Source: Polymyxa betae
Lineage: Eukaryota; Endomyxa; Phytomyxea; Plasmodiophorida; Plasmodiophoridae
Assembly (NCBI GenBank): GCA_003693705.1
Contig: RBZT01000286.1
Coordinates: 62,001 to 126,000 of the forward strand
Length of the DNA: 64,000 bases
Direction: 5' to 3'
In this document: positions 47,191-59,979 of the stretch, in pieces
Layout of the letters: the number at the start of each line of letters is the position of its first letter
Position numbering within the stretch: the stretch's first letter is position 1
Notes under the pieces: model-generated
What the model was told of the DNA's origin: nothing
What the model saw: only the letters and a program-made list of their open reading frames with translations
The model's database searches: none
Made by a program: the position numbers and the translations under genes

Positions 47191-47232
47191 GATCGCGCAG
47201 ATTCCAATTAATAAAACGAATGGTAAACTCAT

Positions 47233-48423
47233 AGACGTTCTCGAGGATCTGGAATTTTGGAATAGTTCTTGGTGACCCAAAACAGAATGGCTGTATTAAC
47301 ACCTCGGGGTTCAAATACCGTTATGAAATGACTGACATGTTTTACGAATGAATTAAACAGATGCAATAATATGTTAGGAAAACTGTGTTGGGTCAGTGCC
47401 GGTATAACACCCAAAAAAACAGTTGAATTGTGGACTACTTTCATACAGGGACATCAACGGTCAAAATAACATTTGCTTCACGACTGCGACAAGAGAACAC
47501 GTTAATGCACAATACGGGCACACCGTTCGACCTGGAAGCCGTTGTGTGCTTACGAAGCACTATCCGAAAGTGGATTTCTACAATTACCACAAAGTCATCT
47601 GTGAGACTCTCGAGGGAGGCATTGTTAATGGGATATTTAATTTACGCGATGTCTGTCGTAGATATTGCATACCAGTCATTCTTTGCATGGTTCTAGAATC
47701 GACAAAATCACTAATGTTCATGAATGGAATGCAATAACGTTTGAGAACCAATATAAAGTGCTGTCTAGATTCACCGTTTAAAGCTGATGCGCATGAACAG
47801 TTGGCAAACAAGCTGCGAAGGAGCGAGTACGATGTAGAATCGTCATTCTTAAGAAATATGAGACATACGAGCGGCATGATTCTACCAAATGATACTTATT
47901 ATACTACGTTGGAGAAAATATGACCGTTGGTAAACAAAGACGAAATACCAGGATGGCGAACCCGTTTCAAAGATGAAGGACCCCCAACACGAACAGTTCT
48001 CTGCGTTGTTTTCGGGTCTCTGTCAAAGCACTTAAAACGTCGAAAATACCCATATATCCTTGGAGTACATATGAAATTAAGATCTATCAAAACAGCCTGC
48101 CAAGAATTCCGAAAGACGTTGTGAAACAAAGGTCACTGATTCGAAAAAGTTTTAATTGGAAAAAGTCGTTTCAGCAATGCGTTGGCCATAGACTCAGCCG
48201 ATGACTTTGCAGAAAAAACCAGGTCGCCCATGATGCCATCGTCAGACTGCTTGACGAGTTGCTGCTCTTATTTTTTCCGTCAAGGAACATTTTCAAATTC
48301 GTAACGAAGTCCGCCACGGACTTCAAGGTCATTGGCTGGAGATTCCGAAACCTCGTCAGAAAGATTTTCCAGTCTGGCCAATCTTGAAAGCCGGTGACAA
48401 CGGCTTGAATCCATTCTCTTCAA
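47233..48423. other. No supported gene; low-grade coding remnants
   Basis: Several short plus-strand frames (47423-47737, 47741-47923, 47927-48124) have balanced amino-acid composition, for example DAHEQLANKLRRSEYDVESS. They are separated by stops without convincing splice sites. This may be a decayed gene between the FtsJ and RRP5 genes. Confidence 0.3.
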
Positions 48424-51400
48424 ATGGCTGGCTTAAAGTCTGAGGAGCCATGTTTTCCACGTGGATCTACGAAATCTTCCAATGTTACTCCATCAAGACA
48501 TGTTCCCATGGAGCGTGATACCCTTTTTCAGGATCCCGGTTCCAAGAAACGGCGTAGGTCCGATCACACTGCCAAAGCGACGAAAAAGAAACGAAGTGTG
48601 ACGCTAAAAGAAGCCAAATCGGTTTCCGTTACGAGGGCAGAAGTCATGGTCTTCAGCAAGCTTTCCGTCGGGATGAAGATCCTGGGCGCTGTCCAGCTTG
48701 TAAATGAGGTCGACATGGTTGTTTCTCTACCAGGAGGATTAACAGGAGTCGTGTCGCTCCGAGAGATCTCGGATATCATGGCGGACAGGGTCGATAAATT
48801 TGTCGATTCCGATGATAACGACGCTAACGAGGCGTTGCCCGATCTACGTGATCTTTACCAAGTAGGGCAGCTCGTGCCCTGTGTCGTCTCCAGATTAGAT
48901 CGGGTGGATTCGGCAAAGCATATTGACCTTACGACTCGTTCGTCCCTCTTCAACGGCTTTACCTCGGAAGCTCAGATTCAGACCGGCATGATCGTATCAT
49001 GCACTGTAGTCAGTGCTGAACCTCGAGGCTATGTTGTCGATTTCGGAATCACCCGAGGTTTCCTTCCGTTTAAGGAGATTGAAGATGATGGACAGAAGTT
49101 CGTTCCGGGTCAGCCAATCATGGTTCGTGTCGTATCGAAAGGTTCAGCTGCTGTCAGCGTATCATTACGCGAGATTGCTTCGTCGAAGGCGAAGTCATCA
49201 TGGAACTTGTCGTTGCCGATGCTGACTCCTGGGACGTTGGTTAAAGCCACAATCAAAGAGAAGCTCCCAGATGGGTATCTTTTCACGTTTTTTGATGCGT
49301 TTTCTGGAACTGCTGATTATTTCAATCTCGATGGGCGTGAGCTGTAGGTTGATTTAGATTTGTTTTCCATTTCGTTCATGCTCTCGTTTAGTGAAATTGG
49401 CTCGAAACACAGCGCTCGTATTCTTTATATCGATCAAGAGCGTAAAGTTGCTTCGTTATCGTTGCGAGAAGACATTGTGAAATGGCAATCTGGAATGCAG
49501 CCGCTCCCTGTTGGCCACATCACAACAGCCACTATTGTCGCATTCGATGCACTACGTGGCTTGATTCTGAGTACCGAAGACAACCATCGAGCTTATGCCC
49601 ATATTTCGCAATGCTCAGATAAACGTCTCGCAAAGCTTGAGAAAGTTCGTTTAATATCGGAATCCTGACTCTTTGTTGCTAAGCCATTTGCATAGGAATT
49701 CCAAATCGGCCAGACTCTCCGGTGCCGTGTCATGGCTTACAAGCCCATTGATGGAGCTCTGAGTGTCTCTCTTCGCGAATCGATCCTATCTCAAGCAATT
49801 CTCTCTCTTGATGATGTTAAAGCGGGGGATTCCATCTCAGTGACCATTGATCAAGTGCAGCCCTGTGGCGTATTCGTTAATGTTACCAATCATATAAGTG
49901 CTCTGTGTCCATTACATCATGTTACCGAGCTGCGTAATGCTCATAACAAGGTCATTTTGAAACTTCGTCCTGGAAAGAAGGTCGATGCTAGGATCCTGCG
50001 GGTCGATCACGAAACCAGGCGGGTCGCAGTTACGTTCAAGAAGACCCTGGTCGCCAGTACGGATGCACTGATTTCGTCGTGGGAGGATGTTCACGCTGGC
50101 GTTATCGCTCATGGATCTGTTGTCACTATCCGCCCGGTATTCTATACTTTATCGGTTTCAAGCACCCTTGTTAAGCTTGTCTTAGGATATCGGCCTTTTC
50201 GTTGAATTTTATAATAACATTTGTGGATTGGTACCGCTGTCAGATTTAAAAGCATCTGGCTTCACCGATTTGGAAAAGTCTTTCTTCCGAGGGCAAGTTG
50301 TTCGCGTCCAGGTTGTTCATTCGAATGCTCAACGTCAACGAATGGGCTTATCGCTGCGCATTTCCGGTTCTAGTTCCAGCAATCTTATTGTTACTAGTGA
50401 AACCGGATCTGTTGCTGAAGGACTTTTGGCTGGTTATGATGAGCAATCAATTCATGTTGAATTTGGCTCTTGCAAGGTTTGGTTTCCACTGGTTCGGTCC
50501 TTATTCGCTTAAATTAGATATCAGGAGCCTTGCACAATTCCAATCCATCATTTATCGGATCATTCTTCAAATGCTAATTCTGTTTTTGAACGTCTTAAAA
50601 AGGAATCTGTTGGCTCCAAATTCACTATCGGTATTTTGGGCCGTATCAACGACTCTATGTTACTCGGTACGCTGAAGCCTTTGCTCGTGTCTGCAATGCA
50701 GAGTGGTGTGTTTCCTAAGTCTATATCCGACCTGAATGTTGGAGATATTTGTCAAGGATATATTAAAGCTGTCGAGTCATTCGGTGCCTTTATTGCTTTC
50801 AATAACGGTATTGGGAAGTCTAGCTTCTTATGCGTGTATACTGATATTTCAGCAGACTTATGTGGATTGTGTCCTGGTAGAATGATGGATTCCCCCTCGT
50901 TCGAAGTGGGTCAATCAGTATTAGGTCAAGTCGTTGAGGTCGACAGCGAGAAAAAGCGCTTTATTGTCTCGTTAAAGCCAAGTGATATCAAACCTGATGA
51001 GCCTCGATTAAATGCTCTCACGATGTCTTATTTCAATGAGCTTGATGCCACTCTTGGTTCGTGTCTCGGTTTGGGCTTTTTTGTTGAACTCCACTTAATT
51101 CTCTTAGTTGATGATCACATTGACTGGAGCACTCTCGCTTTCGGCAATGTTGTCGATGCTAAAGTTGATGTTCGAAAGGATTTTGGCGTCGTTTTCAGTC
51201 TTGAGCCGAAACCTGTAAAAGGCTTCGCTATCGCTCCTCACAACACTGAGGGTACTTCGTTGTCTCACCTCACTAGTTGCTTTATTAACCGTTTATCCCA
51301 GGTGCATCTCTCGAATTCGGAAACCTTGTCAAAGCGATTGTTCTTGATGTTGATCGACAGCTTAAGATTGTCGACTTGAATGTTTCTGACGAAGCTGTTA

Positions 51401-54400
51401 AACAGCGCCATCGTTATCAAAAGAGCGCTAACAAGGCCACAAAAAAAAAGTCGAAACGCGCTATCGCTGATTTACCGAAACCTGGACAGACAATTTCGTC
51501 TAAAGTTTGCTTGGTCAAGGATAATCATGTAAGTTTGTCTCCTCTTTATGATAGATTGTCGTCCTCAATTGCGGTTAGGTGGTTGTATCGTTACCAGACT
51601 ATCAAGGCCGCATCGCTTTCGCTCTTGCTTATGATTATAACCACCGCATAACTCGATCTACTCTGACTCCTGGTACAGCGGTCAATGTCATATTCATCGG
51701 AGAGCATGGATCAAACCGGTTATTGGTTCGTTTCGATTTTCCATCCCTATTGCTGGAAGGCTCGAAATTGTGGAATTCCAGGATTCCCAATGTTGGCGAA
51801 CAGGTCCAAGGAAAAGTTGTCGACATTCGTAATCTTTATGCCTGTGTTCGGCTTCCAAACGTTCGTTCCAAAACGCAACTTGTTGTTTGCCGTATTTGGA
51901 TCGGCCATGTTACCGATGATGTCAATGCGAAGCCGTTTGGCGAAGGCGGATGCATCAATGTTGGTTCAGAAATCACTGCTAATGTGATATCTTCAATGCA
52001 GCGAGTTTGTGTGGCGCATCGATTTCAATCCAGTATCTAACCGTATCTGTAGGGCGATGTATTAATCTTAGGACTGTCAATGTTGAAAGAGACCCCTACA
52101 ATCAATACTGTTGATGATGTCACTCGTGGATCGACTCTCCCGGCTTATGTTAAAGCCATCAAAGATAATATCTGGGTCGCTCTTTCTCCACTTGTCAAAG
52201 CTTGTGTCCATCCCCTATTGGTATCCTCCCCTGGGAATCAAAGCTTCGAAATTGGTCAACGCGTTGAAGGTAGAGTTTCTTATGTTATCAAGACTTGAAA
52301 TTGATCCTCTTTAGCGACCATCCTTCGAATTGACAGTTCACAATCTCAACTGGATGCTTCTTTGAATGGCGTTTCCGACTTCAAGAAGTTGATAACTCCC
52401 GGAGCTCGTTTGACTGGTCGTATCCGCTCGATTATGAAACCTCGCTATCTTGTTGTTGAGATCGCTCCCCAAATATTTGGACGTGTTCCATTGTCTGAAA
52501 TTTCAGATGAATTCACCGACGAGCCTCTTAGCTCTTTCCAATCTGGCCAGGTTGGCTTATTTGTTGTACTCTCATCCCAAATTGATCATAATATTCTTAG
52601 TACGTTTCTGTTCGTGTCATATCTATTAATGACGACCTGAGTCGTATTAATTTATCGTTACGAAATAATGCCGCTCCCATTAGCAGTATCAGTGATTGCC
52701 AAATAGGGCAACTCGTGTCCGGTTATGTCACGGATTGTGGTAATATTAACCATGACTTGGATTGGAACATATATCTTATTAGGTTATTTCAGGATCGAAA
52801 GGCTGTTTCGTGGAACTTAGTGGAACTGTCACTGCTCAAGTTCGAATTGCTGATCTATCAGATCGTTTTATCCCTGACGTTGCCTCTGTATTCACAGCTG
52901 GAAAGCTTGTTAAGGGTCGTATATCTACAGTGTCTCCGCCTAATCATATTGGGCTTTCATTGAAGGAGAGTATAGTTGACCCTGATTCAGCCGGCGCTAT
53001 TGCCACTGTCGCACCAGGAAGCATCGTTACTGGATGTATCATTAACATTCGTGACTTCGGTATCTTTGTCCGCATCGATAATGACACTGGAGCTCGTGTC
53101 ACCGGAATGGCTCACGTATCTGAAATTTTCGATGAGAAGGATGAAACAATCTCCTTGAAAGATCGAATCGCGAAATACTACGCTGTTGGAGATGCTGTTC
53201 GGGCCCGTGTTATTCTTGTCGATCCCAAGTCAAATCGCATTAATCTTTCCCTTAAGCATTCTCAAGTTGATACCGACATGAATGAGGCTTCTACTGAATT
53301 TGAAGAGAAAGACGCTGAGTTGGCTGGCATGGACATCGATTGTGATGTTCAAGAGCTGAACATTCCTGAGGTCGAGATGGCTGCTGCTCTCTCTGATGAT
53401 GATTCGGATAATGAATGCAGTTCGAATGCTGAACCCGAATTATCAGCTAATGCGCACCAAACTTCTGAAGATGTTAAAGAAAAGGCATCAACACAGTCGC
53501 GAAAAACCATGATTGAAAGGGTTCGTGCGGAAGAAGCTAAACTGGAGCATATTGAAAAGCGAATTGCTGACGGGGAACGTGTTCCCGAAAATGTCGAAGA
53601 TTTCGAGCGGCTTGCTATTGCATCACCTAACTCATCGCTGATGTGGTGTCGTTACATCGCTTTCCAGCTCTCTTTGAACGAAACCCAATTAGCCCGTGAG
53701 GTTGCTGAGCGTGCTTTGACAACGATCCATTATCGAGAAGAAGCAGAGCTGCTAAACAGTAAGTTGCTCTAAGCACTACATGGCGCAAAATCTAACCGCA
53801 TTCTAGTTTGGGTTGCATTGATCAATCTTGAGAATTTGTATGGATCTAGCGAGACTCGATCTGCCGCTCTAGAAAGGTCTTTAAAGGCTTGTGATCCGAA
53901 AAAGCTTCTAAATCGTGTCGCACAAATGTTTGAGCTTAGTGATAACCAAATCGAATGTGATAGTACACATAAGGATATATGCAAACGTTATCCCGAAAGC
54001 CGAAACGCGTGGATTAACGCTGTTGGCTACAAATTCCGATCAGGACGCCCTGACATTGCTCGACCGATGCTCAAACAAGCGTTACAAATGTTGCCCAAAC
54101 GAAAACACATCCGTTTCATTACATCTTTTGCTCTGTTCGAGTTCAAAATGGGATCTGTCGAACGTGGAAGAACAATTCTTGAAGGCAGGTGCCCAGTGAC
54201 TGTCTTGACCATCATGTCTTATTCTGATTAGGTGTCTTGGGGAACTATCCCAAGCGCGTTGACCTGTGGTCCATTTATCTGGATCAAGAAATTCGTATTG
54301 GTGACCAAGCAGTTTGCCGTCGGCTCTTTGATCGTGTTATTCATCTCGATCTATCTGTGAAGAAGATGAAATTCTTTTTCAAGCGTTATCTTCAGTATGA

Positions 54401-54482
54401 ACGTGAATACGGTGACGAAGCCAGCATTGAGCATGTCAAGGAAGCTGCTAAGGCATTTGTCGCCTCCAGGGTATCGTCGTAA
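48424..54482 (+). CDS. RRP5: rRNA biogenesis protein RRP5 (PDCD11 homologue)
   Basis: A large nucleolar protein for 18S and 5.8S/27S pre-rRNA processing. After a basic N-terminus (GSKKRRRSDHTAKATKKKRS) come many S1 RNA-binding repeats, seen as recurrent SVSLRESIL-, GDSISVTIDQVQPCG-, RLNALTMSYF- and INLSLKHSQVD-type segments. They run through many short-intron exons, for example DGREL to EIGSKHSARIL at about 49345-49400. The C-terminus is acidic and then carries HAT/TPR-like repeats: IASPNSSLMWCRYIAFQLS, ESRNAWINAVGYKFRSG, FITSFALFEFKMGSVERGR, RVDLWSIYLDQEIRIGD. The end is at TAA 54482. S1 repeats plus a HAT tail is diagnostic of RRP5. I did not count S1 copies exactly. Confidence 0.92.
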
Positions 54483-54511
54483 CCGCACTTGCACTCAATA
54501 ATTAAACAATA

Positions 54512-56079
54512 TTAAACTTGTATTGCTTTTAAATCAATTTTCTCAGTTTGAGATCTATTCCGTCTCCTGGCGTTGGCAATGCTTATAAAGATTACGCCAA
54601 TTGCTAATATATACATTAATGTTGACAGGACAATAAACTTCTTTCGAAGTTTGACATTTAAAAATTCTGGGCCCAACGAGATGTGTAGTATGGTCTGCAG
54701 CATTTGTGATACGAGCATGTTCAAAAATAGTAGATGCAACCTGATACTATCATTTGTGCCTTTTGCAACCTGACTTGTTGCGATACATCCGCTGATCTCA
54801 TTGACAGCATAATACAGAACAATGCAGACATGAGTGATTTGAACAATGGAGCTCTGCGCTGCGATAAGCAGTAATGTTCCCGCACAAGTAGCAGCTGTTA
54901 GCACAGAATACAATGTATGTCTTTGAAGAAAGTCCCCGTACTTTGTACTTGCTATCGCAGCAGCACATGCTGATATACGGCACGCTGCTAGAACAAGGCC
55001 ATTGGTTTGGTCTTCATTCGAAATCTCCTTAAACAGTGTCGTATCCATATTCATTACTAATTCGGCACAAGAATTCGCAACCCAAATCCAGACGCTCCAA
55101 AGCAAAACCGAGGTGTTTCCGCAAAGTGTTCTGCGACATTCCTATCAGAACATTAGAGACGAGCGAGGAAGTATGAACATTCTAGCCTGAAACTGAGCGC
55201 AAAACCCAGAAAGACGGGAGGCAATAGTTGGTGCCCGGTCACGTTTTGTTCGAATCGGCATAGTAGCCGCAAAAAGAAGAAGGCCAGTGAATGTCGAACT
55301 AATGGATATATGGAAAAGAATGTCGTATGACAAATTAAAATGCTGACGACATATCCAGGCAGCCACTCCACCGATTACATTCGCAGAAAGATTTGAAGCA
55401 CGGAGCCATCCAGTCTATGCAACACAATCAGTTCGCACTTGACAATTATGAAAAGAAAAATGGGAAGGCCATTTTTTCTGCATAATTTTTTTTTAGAACA
55501 AAATGATGGTAACTAACAATCTTTAAGAAGGTATCATCAGGAACGACACTGTATATAAATGCTCCATTGATGATTTTCGTGCTGCTCGCCAAACCGAAAG
55601 TCAGCTATAGTCGGATGTGAGTAACTCAGAGATGAAGTCAACTAAACAACTCGGACCTCAGCAATTTGTATGGTCTGGAGACTAGAGCTTGACAGCAGCA
55701 AATACTGACTTATAACCCGACAAGCAATTCCAGTTAGAATAACGTGATGATAGTCAACGATGTACTCGGCAACAAATGTAAAGGGAAGAAGACCTGCAAG
55801 CAAACCGTATGTATAGAAAGGCTGCATTAAATCTGATTAGCGAAATTATCGACAGCTACCATAATTCTCACCCAGATATGATGGGACATCTGCTCGACGC
55901 TAAACCCTTTCACATCTTTGAAGAAATGGGAAAGATATCTGAACGAGACTAAGAGAACCGCCTTCACAGATTTCAAAGATCAGGACGCACGGGTCTGATG
56001 GTTTTAGACTCTGAAAAAAGACACTCGTCAAGATGAGCGAAGTCAGCAATCTCCATCGAGAACGGGGTGCTGCATGCAT
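54512..56079 (-). CDS. SLC19-type folate/thiamine carrier
   Basis: A major-facilitator-fold vitamin transporter. The N-terminal block (LILTSVFFQSLKPSDPYL, joined by an intron ending TTCAG at about 55945) matches the SLC19 signature LKPSEP. Next come HIWPFYTYGLLAGLLPFTFV with AEYIVDYHHVILTGIACRV, a region equivalent to the PVWTYSYL and TDYLRYKPV blocks. Downstream exons hold a pair of helices around LSYDILFHISISS, and the last exon opens LWSVWIWVANSCAELVMN and ends KIDLKAIQV at 54512. Intron placement in the middle is approximate. The substrate, thiamine or reduced folate, cannot be told from sequence. It lies tail-to-tail with RRP5, 30 nt apart. Confidence 0.75.
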
Positions 56080-56694
56080 GAATTGGATTGAATATCGATT
56101 ATGACAGTATAACAAACCCAATCAGTCCTTTTCTCCACAAAACATTGTCAGAAATCAATTCCATCGGATTAATCTCTATCCGAAACGCATTCTAGAAAAT
56201 ATCGAATCTAAAGAGCTGCAGCAATACCTATAAAGGCTATAATGGCTGCCACCCTTCACTTCAATCGCTCGCTAACCACGTATCAATAAACCCACCGGGT
56301 CGAAATCCAATCCTGAAATGCTATGTTCAGATTGGACAGGAGCTTTGTATCTAAGCCTCACGGCTGCCGACCGAATATATATGAAAGTTAAAGACCATAT
56401 GCGAACCTAAGGAAACGGAACAAATGGAATTCGGTGATTCGCTCAATTGTGAAGATCGGAATCGGGAACGCGTGATGCCCGAGGATAATCCGAGCCACCA
56501 TTTCCCAATATAGATTTGACTTGTGTCTAACGTTGCGCAGTCCCATTGTTTCCACTGTGCTGCAGTCGCCGCCATCTCACAGCTTCCACGTTACATCGTT
56601 GCTCTCCACCTTTCGACTTTTATTAGTTGACAGTCGTCTTCTACTTCATCGAATCTATACACCATACATACATACTCATACCCGATTCAACAAG
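56080..56694. promoter_or_regulatory. Divergent spacer, SLC19 and GMPPB genes
   Basis: A 615-nt region with a pyrimidine-rich leader just upstream of ATG 56695. A 74-residue minus-strand frame (56351-56575, [17 protein letters not shown]) starts in this leader; I do not call it a gene. Confidence 0.35.
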
Positions 56695-58150
56695 ATGCCA
56701 TGCAAAGCGCTCATTCTCGTCGGCGGTTATGGAACGCGTCTGCGACCCTTCACATTTGATGCACCGAAGCCGCTGGTCCCGTTCGCCAACAAGCCCATTG
56801 TCATGCATCAGATTGAGGCGTTGGTGAAGGTCAGCGATCTGGGCGCTGTCATGACTGCCAATACAGATGACTGTTTCAGGTTGGAGTTACTGAAGTTATC
56901 TTGGCTGTTTCATATCAGTCGGAAGTTCTAGAGGCTTATCTGCAGGACCAGGCAGAGGCGGTAGGCTATCGTCTATACTCGCCTTCCAAATGCTAATCTC
57001 CGTAACAGCTTGGTATTAACATTATTTTCTCGAAAGAAGACGAGCCTTTAGGAACAGGTATGAGATCTGTAAATCGTGGGCTTGTTGGTGCTAATACTGT
57101 TCAGCTGGGCCTTTATCATTGGCTCGACGATATCTGGATGGTCCCGATCCGTTCTTTGTCCTAAACAGTGACGTAATCTGTGATTTCCCGTTTGATCAGA
57201 TTCTAAAATTCCATAAATCGCACGGCAAAGAAGGCACTATTTTTGTATGAAAGTCCATAATAACGAATGTTTTTGAATTTATGGAATCAATCACAGGTGA
57301 CACAAGTTAAAGACCCATCAAAATACGGTGTTGTTGTTTCCGACCATTCCGGTCGCATTGAGCGGTTCGTTGAAAAGCCAACTGGTAGGAAAGTTGAAAA
57401 TAGGTTTCTAGAAATAATGATGATTGTACAGAGTTCGTCGGAGACAAAATTAACGCTGGAATGTATATCTTCAACCGGGGAATACTTGACCGAATCAAGG
57501 TATTGTCATGGCATTTCAAAATTCTAACCAACTTTTGATCATTGATCATTGCATTCAGCCCGTTCCCACATCAATCGAACGCGAGACCTTCCCTGAAATG
57601 GTGTCTGAGAAAAATCTGTACCAATTCGTAAATGCCTTTTTTTACGGGATTAGTCACTGTGTTGAAAGCATTTAAGGTGTTGCCCGGATTCTGGATGGAC
57701 ATTGGTCAGCCATTAGATTATCTTAAAGGACAGACGATGTATCTTGAGAGCTTAAATTTTAGAAAATCGCCTACTTTGTGTAAGAGCATCAACGGATGCG
57801 CATCAAACGACGTCGTCGGCAATGTTGTTATCGATCCAACTGCAAAGATCGGTTCAGGCTGTCTCATTGGACCAAATGTTGTTATTGGGCCTAATGTTGT
57901 TATTGGCGATAATGTTCTTATCGCTAACAGCGCCATCTTCGCTGGCAGTAAAATTTCTAGCAGTGCTTATATCGTGTCGTCGATCATTGGCTGGGAATGC
58001 AATATTGGAAAATGGGCTCACATCGGACCCGATGTCTTTCTGGGAAAGGATGTCAGTGTTGGCCAAGGAGTGACGATCATGAATGGCGTCAAAGTCGCTC
58101 CACACAAAGGCTTGAAAGATGATGTGGTCGTTGCTAAGGATATCATGTGA
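56695..58150 (+). CDS. GMPPB: Mannose-1-phosphate guanylyltransferase (GDP-mannose pyrophosphorylase)
   Basis: This enzyme makes GDP-mannose from mannose-1-phosphate and GTP for glycosylation, GPI anchors and wall mannans. The start [19 protein letters not shown] carries the nucleotidyltransferase signature G-G-x-G-T-R-L, followed by [20 protein letters not shown]. Introns split the middle; the active-site region includes [14 protein letters not shown] and [14 protein letters not shown]. After [18 protein letters not shown] comes a left-handed beta-helix of hexapeptide repeats ([20 protein letters not shown]) and the usual C-terminus ending [11 protein letters not shown]. The end is at TGA 58150. 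It likely feeds the GT69 enzyme encoded in this window. Confidence 0.94.
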
Positions 58151-58306
58151 AGTGTTGTATATAAATCCTTGTAAATCAATGTTTGGTTAAATAATTGTTA
58201 ATCACATGGAAAAGAATTAGAAAGGGATTAGTTGGATTTGCTTTTAGGTGACGAGATAGGGTTCTGTAAACCGGTAGAACCACGTTACATAAGACAGTGT
58301 AGTCGA

Positions 58307-58315
58307 TTAGGGTTT
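58307..58315 (+). promoter_or_regulatory. Telobox-like site upstream of PEX11
   Basis: TTAGGGTTT lies 16 nt before the ATG at 58332, close enough to be in the 5' leader. It matches the 8437-8456 cluster in orientation relative to the gene. Confidence 0.35.
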
Positions 58316-58331
58316 GTGATGACATGTAATC

Positions 58332-59057
58332 ATGGACCAACTCTCTTCACTTACATTGGACGATGTTGTAGCCTTTCTTAATACAACCGATGGACGTGAT
58401 CGTTTCACTCGCTGTCTACAATACGGATGCCTGGCGTTAGCCCCTTCAGCCTCCATTACCAAATTTTACGATGCCCTAAGCATGGCCAGAAAGGTTCTTC
58501 GTATGTCGAAGAGTATGGACATTTGGAATCAGCTTGCCACATCCTGCAAATATGCTTTCGATGATGTATGAAGACTGTCGTCGTTTTATCTCATTTCACT
58601 GAGCTGCCTTATAGTATGCACGGCTCGGTCTGCTAGGCTTCTATTTTTCAGATCATTTAATATGGGCCCAACGAATTGGCTTTATACAGCTATCAAAGAA
58701 GTCACAAGCAACTATAAAATTATTGAAGTCGTCCCTATGGTTGGTTGTGCTGTTATCAACAATAACGCGTTGCATTCGAAGAATAATAGCCGTTTATAAT
58801 GACCAGGTAAAGAATGCGATTTCCTGCAAAATTCTATCTAACGATTGCTCTAGAAAAACGAAGAAGGTAATTCAGAGCAAAAAAAGAATGTCGCTCTGTT
58901 AACGAAGATCGTGGCGCGAAGCAGTCTTGATCTGCCAATTTGCCTTTATTTTGCAGGCGTCCTGAAAGTACCTTCAAGGCTAGTCGGTCTGTTAGGCCTG
59001 GTTTCCTCTTTGATGGCTCTGCAGAATACCGATAGCAAGATAGATCCGATTCTATAA
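58332..59057 (+). CDS. PEX11: Peroxisomal membrane protein PEX11
   Basis: Three exons encode about 210 residues: VVAFLNTTDGRDRFTRCLQY, then SMARKVLRMSKSMDIWNQL, then GLLGFYFSDHLIWAQRIGFI, a Lys/Ser-rich helix, and LPICLYFAGVLKVPSRLVGL with LGLVSSLMALQN at the end. The blocks and the C-terminal hydrophobic helix pair match PEX11, which elongates and divides peroxisomes. The introns (about 58568-58616 and 58807-58851) are GT-AG and in frame. The gene indicates that the organism has peroxisomes. The end is at TAA 59057. Confidence 0.88.
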
Positions 59058-59138
59058 AGCAGAATTTCAGTGTTTATTGTTTACAAATCATTGGCTTTCT
59101 CATCAGATAAAGTGGGACCCATTTACTATGATGTGCTG

Positions 59139-59810
59139 TTAGCGAACGTCTTGCCTCATGGAACTGTTGCTTGCCGGTGCAGATTCCATAATTAATGACT
59201 GCCCAGGAGCCAAACACAGATTCTGACTGCACGTGTTCCCTACAGGACATGCTGAACAAGGTATCCCACTTTTGAATGGGCGTTCATTGTGAATAGGAGC
59301 ATGGTCGAAATGACAGATGAGAATGTCGCCCGGATAGGTGTTCAGCACCAGAAGATTCTCACATTGATTCAATGCACAGCCGAGTTGTCGAACTGATGCC
59401 CACATCAGCTGCCGCCAATGTCCACATTCCTGGTCTTTGATGCACTTATTTTGGATCATATCATACGAAGCACCTTCCTTCTCGAACCAGAACTTGAACA
59501 GATCAAAGTAATTGAAAGTGCCAGAAGGTGTGGCGAATGCGATGTTTTCGCCCCATGGAAGTCCAGCTGTATGCTTTTCGGGGCATTTCATCGCAACTTG
59601 CCGTGCTGAATCGGCTAATTGGTTGCTCCATTGAACTGCTTGCATATCGCTGGCGCCGAAACCATTCTGACCATGAGCATCGACACTTTTTGAGCGAAAG
59701 TAGTTTGCCACACCGATAAGCTTATTGATGTCAGTTGCAGAGAGATCGGCTTTAGCGTGCAGCACGAGAATCGTGAGCACTGAGTTGAGAACTAGGAACG
59801 GAAACGCCAT
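59139..59810 (-). CDS. Secreted CAP-domain (SCP/TAPS, PR-1-like) protein
   Basis: An intronless 223-residue frame from ATG 59810. The signal peptide is MAFPFLVLNSVLTILVLHAK. The CAP domain shows MQAVQWSNQLADSARQVAMK, the PWGENIAFAT motif, HWRQLMWASVRQLGCALNQC and LVLNTYPGD, the usual CAP1-CAP4 order. A short Cys-rich tail (GIPCSACPVGNTCSQNLC) follows, as in many secreted CAP proteins. The function is typically extracellular and lineage-specific (sterol binding, effector or defence-related), and it cannot be narrowed here. Confidence 0.88.
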   Translation of the reverse strand: MAFPFLVLNSVLTILVLHAKADLSATDINKLIGVANYFRSKSVDAHGQNGFGASDMQAVQWSNQLADSARQVAMKCPEKHTAGLPWGENIAFATPSGTFNYFDLFKFWFEKEGASYDMIQNKCIKDQECGHWRQLMWASVRQLGCALNQCENLLVLNTYPGDILICHFDHAPIHNERPFKSGIPCSACPVGNTCSQNLCLAPGQSLIMESAPASNSSMRQDVR

Positions 59811-59979
59811 GCTGGTTTGAGATCAAATTTTCCTTGTGAGAACATCAAGTTCCGGTTTGGAAGAATGTATTCGCGGCATGAGTCAACGAATCCGGCTAAG
59901 TTTGAATTGAAAAATAAATATCTTTATGCCATTTATCATACAATTAAAAGTCTTAATAAGAGTAAATAAAATACAGATT

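Noticed and set aside
56351-56575. 74-residue minus-strand frame in the GMPPB leader
   Set aside because: It is short and unrecognised and lies in a probable promoter or leader. Kept out for lack of support.
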